DNA from: Bdellovibrio bacteriovorus str. Tiberius
Lineage (GTDB): Bacteria; Bdellovibrionota; Bdellovibrionia; Bdellovibrionales; Bdellovibrionaceae
DNA length: 64,000 nucleotides
Assembly: GCF_000317895.1 (NCBI RefSeq)
Contig: NC_019567.1
Coordinates: 3,100,001-3,164,000 of the forward strand
Direction: 5' to 3'
Shown here: one piece after another, positions 47,708 to 53,860 of the stretch
Layout of the letters: each line of letters opens with the position of its first letter
How positions within the stretch are numbered: the first letter of the stretch is position 1
Made by a program: the position numbers and the translations under genes
The notes under the pieces: model-generated
What the model was told of the DNA's origin: nothing
Database searches by the model: none
Seen by the model: only the letters and a program-made list of their open reading frames with translations

Positions 47708-47729
47708 AAACCCTCCATCTGGAATAAAG

Positions 47730-47755
47730 GATGAGTCTTATTTCAGCAATGTCAA
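47730..47755 (-). promoter_or_regulatory. Candidate heat-shock-type promoter of clpB
   Basis: On the minus strand, CTTGACA (TTGACA at 47750-47755) and CTCATC (47730-47735) are 14 bp apart, which resembles sigma-32 boxes (CTTGAAA / CCCCAT) more than a housekeeping -10. It sits about 25 bp before the ATG. Confidence 0.35.
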
Positions 47756-47765
47756 GGCGGTCAAA

Positions 47766-48026
47766 GTGGCAGGTATCGTAAATCCCAAAGGTAAAGGCAA
47801 ATCGCAGCCACGCCTGCATCCGTCCATCAAAAAAGACCGCGTCAACCCCAAGGACTTTCTGGAATATGACACACGCTTTGCCTGTGAAGACTGTTCCCAC
47901 TATGACGGCGAAAAAGTTATCTGCACCATTGGATACAATCCCATTCATCACCTGAAGGCCACACAGACACATCAGTACGAACTGGCGGGCAACATGGCCT
48001 TCTGCCGTTTTATTGAAATAGATTAA
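47766..48026 (+). CDS. Small four-cysteine protein, probable metal binder
   Basis: 86 residues from a GTG at 47766 preceded by AAGGCGG. The longer open frame upstream is antisense to clpB and not coding in style. Cysteines 40, 43, 53 and 80 (CEDC-x9-C-x26-C) suggest a zinc or iron-sulfur site. The N-terminus is Lys/Pro-rich (PKGKGKSQPRLHPSIKKDR). It diverges from clpB with start codons only 58 bp apart, so it may share heat-linked regulation. I recognise the type as a conserved hypothetical of Gram-negative bacteria without an assigned role. Confidence 0.72.
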   Translation: MAGIVNPKGKGKSQPRLHPSIKKDRVNPKDFLEYDTRFACEDCSHYDGEKVICTIGYNPIHHLKATQTHQYELAGNMAFCRFIEID

Positions 48027-48578
48027 AATCTGTTCCTTTGCGCACCCACAGCGTGTTTGCGGGCGCCGCTCCGCTTAAGCCCTTGATCCCCATTCAGAAA
48101 ATTGACTCAGCCAAAGTCCTGAGAAATTGGATTTTTCCCTCTGAAAGTACTGTGTACAAATGATTCAGGACAATCTTACGTCCTGAATCCCCGATCTGCC
48201 TTACGGCCAGTATTGTAAAAAACAAACAAAACCCGCCCGACGTCCTGTCAAGAGCTCGTACCAAATCCCGATCTAATGCACATCAACGATTCACTCAGAA
48301 GGAGTCAAGAGAGATGGTCACTCTCTTGCTGAACCGAAAGGAGGGCCTTCAAGGATGAAACTGAAATAGAACAATAGATTGTTCACCCGGGCAACGCCCA
48401 GGAGCTGAAGAGGCTGCAAGCCTCGAAAGCGGACTAAGCCCAAATAACAAAAAGGCCATTATAAGCACCGACTCGGATGTCAGTGCCGGCAAAGCGAAAG
48501 TAGGTTTCGCTGATGCCAAAAAAACAAATCAAGGAAGGTAATGAATATGAAAAATAAATATTAACGGAGGAATTTAAA
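48027..48578 (+). ncRNA. Structured flagellin leader region with serial hairpins and GGA motifs
   Basis: 552 bp without a large gene. From about 48306 to 48517 there is a series of hairpins: CAAGAGAG/CTCTCTTG (48306-48328, 8 bp), GAACAA/TTGTTC (48369-48384), GGGC/GCCC (48389-48399), GAGGCT/AGCCTC (48410-48424), GCACCGAC/GTCAGTGC (48465-48486, one mismatch) and AGCGAAA/TTTCGCT (48493-48511). At least eight GGA triplets are scattered through it, as in CsrA targets. A TTCAGGAC/GTCCTGAA repeat lies further upstream (48164-48187). A weak sigma-28-like match (TAAA at 48216, GCCCGACG at 48235) could start the transcript. Confidence 0.5.
48541..48564 (+). CDS. Seven-codon minigene directly before flagellin
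   Basis: ATG-AAT-ATG-AAA-AAT-AAA-TAT-TAA (MNMKNKY) has its own strong AAGGAAGG site and ends 14 bp before the flagellin ATG, whose own CGGAGG follows the stop. It may load ribosomes or be chance sequence. Confidence 0.3.
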   Translation: MNMKNKY

Positions 48579-49412
48579 ATGGGAATGAGAGTAACAACAA
48601 ATATCAGCGCACTTAATGCTCAACGTAACTTGGTCGGTTCTCAAAGACAGATCAATGACTCTATGGCGAAACTTGCTTCCGGCAGCCGCATCAATAAAGC
48701 TGCTGACGACGCTGCAGGTTTGGCGATCTCTGAAGGCTTGAAAGCTCAGATCAGATCTGCTGCTCAGGCTCAGCGCAATGCGAACGATGGTATCTCCATG
48801 GTTCAAACTGCAGAGGGTGGTCTGAACGAGATCGGTAACATCGTGGTTCGTCTTCGTGAGTTGGGCATCCAGGCTGCTTCTGATACAGTTGGTGAAACAG
48901 AGCGTGGTATGTTGAATAAAGAGGTTCAACAGTTGAAATCAGAAATGCAGCGTATTGCTTCTGTAACAACTTGGGGTACTACAAAACTATTGGATGGTTC
49001 TTCTCCGAAGTTCGATTTCCAAGTAGGTTTGTTCAACAACTCTGAAGAAGATCGTATCTCCTTCAACGCTTCTGAGAACGTGGCTACTTTGGATGCTCTG
49101 GGTCTTTCTGGTGTGGATTTCTCCACTAAAGAAGGCGCTCAGGAAGCTTTGGGTATGCTGGATAATGCACAGACTTCAATCTCTGGAACTCGCGCCAACC
49201 TGGGTGCCCTTCAGAACAGATTGACTTCTACAGTGGACAACTTGGGTGTAGCTCAAGAGAACTTGTCTGCAGCTAACAGCCGTATCCGTGACACAGACGT
49301 TGCTCAGGCATCTTCCGAGATGACTCGTAACAACATCTTGTTGCAAGCTGGTACATCCACTTTGGCTCAAGCCAACCAGTCCAACCAATTGGCTCTTAAG
49401 CTGATCGGTTAA
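48579..49412 (+). CDS. fliC: Flagellin
   Basis: 277 residues, a short flagellin. The N-terminal D0/D1 region (MGMRVTTNISALNAQRNL, then SRINKAADDAAGLAISE) and the C-terminal D1/D0 region (NSRIRDTDVAQASSEMTRNN, then QANQSNQLALKLIG) are canonical, with only a small variable part between (about 140-195). Codon use is strongly biased to frequent codons, as expected for high expression. CGGAGGAATTTAAAATG gives an excellent ribosome site. Bdellovibrio has several flagellins that form its filament; from memory of the map this may be fliC5, which the sequence alone cannot show. Monocistronic, with its own terminator. Confidence 0.97.
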   Translation: MGMRVTTNISALNAQRNLVGSQRQINDSMAKLASGSRINKAADDAAGLAISEGLKAQIRSAAQAQRNANDGISMVQTAEGGLNEIGNIVVRLRELGIQAASDTVGETERGMLNKEVQQLKSEMQRIASVTTWGTTKLLDGSSPKFDFQVGLFNNSEEDRISFNASENVATLDALGLSGVDFSTKEGAQEALGMLDNAQTSISGTRANLGALQNRLTSTVDNLGVAQENLSAANSRIRDTDVAQASSEMTRNNILLQAGTSTLAQANQSNQLALKLIG

Positions 49413-49468
49413 GCCGGACGAGGCTGAGGGTGCAAGCCCGAGGCTGAAGTAAAAGTTCAAACTTTATA

Positions 49469-49498
49469 CCCGGAGGGTTTACGCCTTCCGGGTTTTTT
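49469..49498 (+). terminator. Terminator of flagellin gene
   Basis: Stem CCCGGAGGG / CCTTCCGGG (one G-U), loop TTTACG, then TTTTTT. About 55 bp after the stop; a smaller hairpin AAAGTT/AACTTT lies just before it. Confidence 0.92.
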
Positions 49499-49678
49499 AT
49501 TTTGGGGGATCCACCGATCCCCTTTTTCTGTTTTTGTGTTCAAAGTTTTTCCAGCGACATCTGCATAGAATGTTAGCATTCAAAAAGTGTAGAACTTTTT
49601 TACCAATAATTTCAAATATTTAGCTAAAGTCTAGGCCAAAACCTTCCGAAAAATATGGAAGAAGCATGGAGGTTTTGT

Positions 49679-50455
49679 ATGACGAAACATATTACAGCAA
49701 GATTGATGGTCGCACTTTTCGCCACCGCAGCTCTTGCAGCCTGTGGCAAACAAGGAGGATTCGAGTCACTGCCTGGGGCCACTGGCAATACCAGCCAAGG
49801 GTCCAGTGATGGCAGCAACTCCGGTCAGGGCGGCACACCTGCTCCGACCGAACCGGCACCTCCAAGCGCCTATGACAAGATGGATCTGAATGGATATGTG
49901 GGTGGTGGTACCTATGAAAATGAAAAGGTACTGGGCATCGACAAAGCCAACAACGCTTTGCTTCTGTACCTCCCCCTGCCAGGTGCATTCAGCAACCTCT
50001 ATATAGATGTGCCGCAAGTTAAGGGCGTTCAGATCAAGACGGTCATGGATTCCCAGCAGAAAGCGCGTGTGGCAGTCAGCATTCCGTTGAAACTGATTGT
50101 TAAAGATCGCGTTACAACCCTGCCGGCAACTAAATTGCCAAATGGTAACAACCTGCCAATGATGCCAAGTGGAGAGCTTCCCTCCCTTGGGCTGGGTCTG
50201 AACCCGAACTCGGACAACAAGGTTTATCTGTATTTCGGTGTGAATGCGGTCGGAATGTTCATCGAAAGTTCCTTGTTCCCGGCTTTCCTGGGCCTGACTT
50301 ACCCTCTTAAGAACGCTGCTGCGACCCGCACCCTGGGTTATTTCACGATTGTCCCTAAATCCGGCGCCTATAATGGTGGTCTGTTCCTGTCCTTCATCCT
50401 TCCGAATGACCTGGCCAAAATCATCGATGACCACTTGAGTGGCGTTATCAAGTAA
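49679..50455 (+). CDS. Lipoprotein of unknown function
   Basis: 258 residues from the ATG at 49679, chosen for its GGAGG site 7 nt upstream. The lipobox is LAAC (Cys22), followed by a Gly/Ser/Asn/Pro-rich linker (about 25-60) typical of surface lipoproteins, then a folded beta-rich domain (about 70-258) with LGIDKANNALLLYLPLPG and a Pro/Asn-rich loop. No family recognised. Monocistronic. Confidence 0.78.
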   Translation: MTKHITARLMVALFATAALAACGKQGGFESLPGATGNTSQGSSDGSNSGQGGTPAPTEPAPPSAYDKMDLNGYVGGGTYENEKVLGIDKANNALLLYLPLPGAFSNLYIDVPQVKGVQIKTVMDSQQKARVAVSIPLKLIVKDRVTTLPATKLPNGNNLPMMPSGELPSLGLGLNPNSDNKVYLYFGVNAVGMFIESSLFPAFLGLTYPLKNAAATRTLGYFTIVPKSGAYNGGLFLSFILPNDLAKIIDDHLSGVIK

Positions 50456-50492
50456 CCAAGACCGTCCCCACCGTCATTCTATTTTGATTTGC

Positions 50493-50527
50493 ATGCCCCC
50501 TTAATTGTCGCTAGTCTAAGGGGGCAT
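50493..50527 (+). terminator. Hairpin after the lipoprotein gene
   Basis: Perfect 11-bp stem ATGCCCCCTTA / TAAGGGGGCAT with a 13-nt loop, only TT after it. Probably a terminator, though the weak U-run allows read-through into the H1-like gene. Confidence 0.6.
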
Positions 50528-50564
50528 TTCCATTATTGAACCAGGACATTTCAGGGAGCGAATC

Positions 50565-51179
50565 ATGGCAAAGAAAAAAGCAAAACCAGCGAAGAAAGTA
50601 GCTAAGAAAGCAGCGAAACCTGCTAAGAAAGCTGCCGCAAAAAAAGTAACTAAAAAAGCTGCTAAACCAGCTAAAAAAGCGACTGCTAAAAAAGCTGCCA
50701 AGCCAGCTAAAAAAGCAGCTCCGAAAAAAGCGGCTCCAAAAAAGGCCGCTAAACCAGCTAAGAAAGCCGCTCCTAAAAAAGCAGCTGTAAAAAAAGCTGC
50801 GAAGCCTGCGAAAAAAGCCGCTGCTAAAAAGCCAGCTGCCAAGAAACCTGCTGCAAAAAAAGCTGCTCCTAAAAAAGCTGCTGCTGCAGCTGTAGGTGGC
50901 ATCGCTGCTGTTGAAGTTCTGAAACCTCAGGTTGAAGACATGACTGCGGACTTCGATGATGAAGCTGAAATCGACAGCATGATCGACATCGAAGAAGAAG
51001 CTGTTTCTGAAGATGACGAATGGGATGATGAAGAAGAGTCTGAAGAAGGCGAAGGCTCCATCGAAGAAGACGACGAAGAAGAAATCGAAGAAGACATCAC
51101 TTCCAAAAACGATGATGATGGCGACGACGATGACGATGAAGACGACGAAGACTTCGGTGATGACGAAGGTTACTTCTAG
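50565..51179 (+). CDS. Histone H1-like protein with a strongly acidic C-terminal half
   Basis: 204 residues in two parts. Residues 1-108 are Lys/Ala/Pro repeats of the AKKAAKPAKKAA type, like bacterial H1-like DNA-binding proteins. After a short hydrophobic linker (AVGGIAAVEVLKPQVE), residues about 124-204 are almost all Asp/Glu (for example DEEEIEEDI, DDDGDDDDDEDDEDFGDDE). The basic half should bind DNA without sequence preference; the acidic half could limit or compete with that binding, as in some chromatin proteins. The coding DNA of the basic half is itself repetitive. Own terminator follows. Confidence 0.88.
   Translation: MAKKKAKPAKKVAKKAAKPAKKAAAKKVTKKAAKPAKKATAKKAAKPAKKAAPKKAAPKKAAKPAKKAAPKKAAVKKAAKPAKKAAAKKPAAKKPAAKKAAPKKAAAAAVGGIAAVEVLKPQVEDMTADFDDEAEIDSMIDIEEEAVSEDDEWDDEEESEEGEGSIEEDDEEEIEEDITSKNDDDGDDDDDEDDEDFGDDEGYF
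50571..50890 (+). repeat. Degenerate coding repeat (Lys-Ala-Pro units)
   Basis: Imperfect tandem units of about 12-30 bp based on AAAGCTGCTAAACCAGCTAA encode the basic half of the H1-like protein. Such repeats can change length by slippage between strains. Confidence 0.7.
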
Positions 51180-51200
51180 TCGCTGCGCACACAGCAAATA

Positions 51201-51228
51201 AAAAAGGGAGTCTTTGACTCCCTTTTTT
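51201..51228 (+). terminator. Terminator of the H1-like gene
   Basis: Perfect 12-bp stem AAAAAGGGAGTC / GACTCCCTTTTT with a TTT loop and T-run. Confidence 0.92.
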
Positions 51229-51242
51229 ATTATCATCAGGGC

Positions 51243-52391
51243 ATGTACAAACACCTCTACAAACGTTTCCTTGATGCCCATCCGGACCAGATTCATTTTG
51301 CCTGCCACAGTCACCACTACTGGCCCGATGTCACCCGCGAAGCGCACCTGCAGTACTGGGATGACTCCTGCAAATATGTCGACAACAAATGGAACCACAT
51401 CTTTTCCACCAAGGTTCCCCAGGCGCAAAAGCTGATCGCCGAAAATCTGAACCTGTCCCATCCTGAACAGATTGTCTTTGCTCCGAACACGCATGAATTT
51501 GTCTTTCGCCTGCTAAGTTCTTTGAACTGGGATAAAAAGCTGCGCATTCTGACCACTGATTCGGAATTCTACAGCTTCGACCGTCAGATCAACCGCCTGT
51601 CCGAGATGTCCCAGTTTGAAGTGGTAAAGGTGCCCACCCTGCCCTTTGAAACCTTCCATGAAAGATTTGAAGCCGCAGCCAGCACATCCGCTTGGGATCT
51701 GATTTTTGTCAGCCAGGTGTTCTTTAACTCGGGACTGGCTTGTGATATTCACCGTCTGGTAAAGGCCGCTCCGTCCGACAGCTTGTTCGTGGTGGACGGC
51801 TATCACGCCTTTATGGCGGTGCCGACAGATCTGAAATCCATCGAAAACCGCATCTTTTACCTGGCGGGCTCTTACAAATACGCCCAAGGTGGCGAGGGGG
51901 CTTGCTTCCTTTACGTCCCGCCGGGCACGCGTCACCGCCCGTTCCATACCGGATGGTTTGCTGAACTTTCCAAGCTATCCGCGGTGGGGAATGAAGTGGG
52001 TTATCCCACCGATGCCCTTCAGTACGCTGGCAGCACCATGGACTTTTCAGCGCTGTACCGTCTGATTGCCTCGCTGGAAGCCTTCAAAAAAGAAGGCCTC
52101 AGTGTCACGGCCATTCACACGCACATTCAAAACAATCAAAAAGTATTCTTGCAGGAACTGGATCAAAAGAAGCACCCGCTGCTGAACCGTTCCCGCCTAA
52201 TGGCTTTGGATCTTGATCATCACGGTCACTTCCTGACTTTTGATCTGCCAACCACCGAAGACTGCCAAACACTGGTGCAAGCACTGGAGGCCCGCGGAGT
52301 GCACGTGGATTCGCGCAAGAACCGCCTGCGTTTTGGTTTTGGGTTGTATCACAACGCCGAAGATGTCCGCAGTGTGATCGCGCGTCTGTAG
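51243..52391 (+). CDS. PLP-dependent class-V aminotransferase-fold enzyme (kynureninase-like)
   Basis: 382 residues. PLP-enzyme signatures: an N-terminal substrate segment IHFACHSHHYWPD, a mid-domain VVDGYHAF with the cofactor-ring Asp, and the Schiff-base lysine in LAGSYKYAQGGEGACF (Lys212). The fold is that of the class V group, which holds kynureninase, cysteine desulfurases and others; the His-rich start is kynureninase-like but no tryptophan-catabolism gene is near. The start lies 15 bp after the preceding terminator, so its promoter must overlap that region. Substrate uncertain. Confidence 0.85.
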   Translation: MYKHLYKRFLDAHPDQIHFACHSHHYWPDVTREAHLQYWDDSCKYVDNKWNHIFSTKVPQAQKLIAENLNLSHPEQIVFAPNTHEFVFRLLSSLNWDKKLRILTTDSEFYSFDRQINRLSEMSQFEVVKVPTLPFETFHERFEAAASTSAWDLIFVSQVFFNSGLACDIHRLVKAAPSDSLFVVDGYHAFMAVPTDLKSIENRIFYLAGSYKYAQGGEGACFLYVPPGTRHRPFHTGWFAELSKLSAVGNEVGYPTDALQYAGSTMDFSALYRLIASLEAFKKEGLSVTAIHTHIQNNQKVFLQELDQKKHPLLNRSRLMALDLDHHGHFLTFDLPTTEDCQTLVQALEARGVHVDSRKNRLRFGFGLYHNAEDVRSVIARL

Positions 52392-52475
52392 AAAGGTCGA
52401 GGCAGCCCTCACCATCATTGAACAAGTCGAAGAATTCTCTATTCTTTATTAAGGAGTCCGAAGAAGGGAATTCGC

Positions 52476-53228
52476 GTGGCTGACCTTGAAAGTAAAAGAG
52501 TATTTCTGATCGCTTCTGCCAAACCAGAGGAAGCGGAAAAAATTGAAAGCACCCTGAACCGACACATTCAAAACGCCACCGTCTTCACGGCCACCGATGG
52601 CAGCGCCGCCCTGTTCAAGGCTGAAAACGTAATCCCAAATGTGGTGATCGTGGATTCCGAGATTTCAAAAATCAGCGCGCTGGATCTGACGCAAAAACTG
52701 ATTCAGAAAAAAGAGCGCATCGCCGTTATCATCATGTCCCCGCTGCCGGACACCGATCACTTTGTGGATGAAGTCGTCACCGGCCAGGTGCACATCCTGA
52801 CCCGCCCCACGGACGAAGCCACTTTCATTGAACACCTGACCCGCGCTTTGAACTGGATTGTAAATGGCGACAACGCCAACTATCGCATGAAGTTTTTGGC
52901 GGCCAATCAAATTCTGATCCGCGAAGGTGAAAAGGCCGAATCCGTTTATCTGGTGAAACGCGGACAGCTGAAGGCCTATAAGACTGACAATGGCGCTGAA
53001 ACCTTTCTGGGTCATATCAACCCCGGCGAATTCGTGGGTGAAATGGCCTACATCAACGGCGAACCCAGATCCGCCAACGTCATGAGCCTTTCTAACTGCG
53101 AACTGATTGAAATCCCCAACAACTGTCTGGATGTGGTGCTGTTTTCAAAACCCGCCTGGTCCAAGGCGCTGGTGAAAACACTTTCACTTCGGCTGAAAAA
53201 CTCCAACGAAGACAAAGTTCAAAATTAA
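52476..53228 (+). CDS. Receiver-like plus cyclic-nucleotide-binding domain protein
   Basis: 250 residues from a GTG at 52476 with a GAAGGGA site. Residues 8-130 have a receiver-type fold, keeping the central Asp60 (VVIVDSEIS) but with Ala-Ser-Ala-Lys where the acidic pair should be, so it is probably not phosphorylated normally. Residues about 140-245 are a cNMP-binding domain with the phosphate cassette GEFVGEMAYINGEPRSANV, whose Glu and Arg contact cyclic nucleotides. There is no output domain, so it likely acts by protein contact. Own terminator follows. Confidence 0.85.
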   Translation: MADLESKRVFLIASAKPEEAEKIESTLNRHIQNATVFTATDGSAALFKAENVIPNVVIVDSEISKISALDLTQKLIQKKERIAVIIMSPLPDTDHFVDEVVTGQVHILTRPTDEATFIEHLTRALNWIVNGDNANYRMKFLAANQILIREGEKAESVYLVKRGQLKAYKTDNGAETFLGHINPGEFVGEMAYINGEPRSANVMSLSNCELIEIPNNCLDVVLFSKPAWSKALVKTLSLRLKNSNEDKVQN

Positions 53229-53256
53229 AAAAGGCCGTCTTCCGACGGCCTTTTTT
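53227..53256. terminator. Bidirectional terminator between the cNMP and marR-type genes
   Basis: Perfect 13-bp stem AAAAAAGGCCGTC / GACGGCCTTTTTT, loop TTCC. It can end both the plus-strand cNMP gene and the minus-strand marR-type gene. Confidence 0.92.
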
Positions 53257-53283
53257 CTAATTCCAATCTCTAATTTCCAATTT

Positions 53284-53805
53284 CTATCTCGGTGTCAGCG
53301 CTGACTTGTTCTGAATCATTTTTTCCATCAGACCGTTCAGGCTGTCTTTTTCCTCGTTGGAAACGACATTCCAGAAGTTCACGATACGCGGATACCATTG
53401 AGGGAAGATATCCTGGATAGCCTGCTCACCTTTCGGCGCCAGACGAATCACAAAGGAACGGCCGTCAGACTGATGCCCCTCACGAACCACCAATTCAGCT
53501 TTTTCTAGGCTGTTGATTAAACCTGAAATCGTGGCTTGGGTTACACCCACCTGGTTGGCCAGCTCGGAAGGACGCAAACCCGCAGGTGCGTTTCTTAGCA
53601 TGAACAACAACATAAAACGACCGCTGGAAAGGTTGTATTTGGAAAGCAGACTGTCCAGGCTGTTTTCAATCTCGCTGGCCACTTTCAGGAACAGCAGATT
53701 GGAATACACTGCCATGGAATCCGGCTCTGCCGAAACCGGCAATGTTGTCAGGGACGTGTGCACTTCCTCGCGGGAAGGCATATCTTGAATGAATAATTTT
53801 GCCAT
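53284..53805 (-). CDS. MarR-family transcriptional regulator
   Basis: 173 residues from the ATG at 53805 with a GGAGG site; a longer frame to 53841 runs through a terminator hairpin and is unlikely. The winged helix-turn-helix (about 70-135) has LRPSELANQVGVTQATISGL and the wing segment DGRSFVIRLAPKGEQA. Likely controls the upstream RND pump genes and itself. Last gene of the TolC-RND cluster but separated from it by a strong terminator. Confidence 0.9.
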   Translation of the reverse strand: MAKLFIQDMPSREEVHTSLTTLPVSAEPDSMAVYSNLLFLKVASEIENSLDSLLSKYNLSSGRFMLLFMLRNAPAGLRPSELANQVGVTQATISGLINSLEKAELVVREGHQSDGRSFVIRLAPKGEQAIQDIFPQWYPRIVNFWNVVSNEEKDSLNGLMEKMIQNKSALTPR

Positions 53806-53823
53806 AAAGGCCTCCAATATCAG

Positions 53824-53851
53824 AAAAAAACGGCGGGACATGATCCCGCCG
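53824..53851 (-). terminator. Terminator between the RND pump and the marR-type gene
   Basis: On the minus strand: perfect stem CGGCGGGA / TCCCGCCG, loop TCATG, followed by TTTTTTT. It ends only 18 bp before the marR start codon. Confidence 0.93.
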
Positions 53852-53860
53852 GGTACTGCA

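Noticed and set aside
46565..47734. Long open frame on the plus strand opposite clpB
   Set aside because: It is the mirror of a conserved, codon-biased gene; its protein has no family-like features and clpB is certain.
48314..48358. 14-codon leader-peptide frame (MVTLLLNRKEGLQG) in the flagellin leader
   Set aside because: It has a GGAG nine bases upstream but overlaps a strong hairpin and has no regulatory codon run; too weak to list.
48465..48525. Possible cyclic-di-GMP (GEMM) riboswitch in the flagellin leader, because of GGCAAA followed by a hairpin and TGATGCC
   Set aside because: The conserved GACGCAAAGCC segment and second stem are missing; only a partial resemblance remains.
50571..50890. 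Tandem DNA repeat as an independent element
   Set aside because: The periodicity is explained by the Lys-Ala-Pro coding repeats of the H1-like protein.
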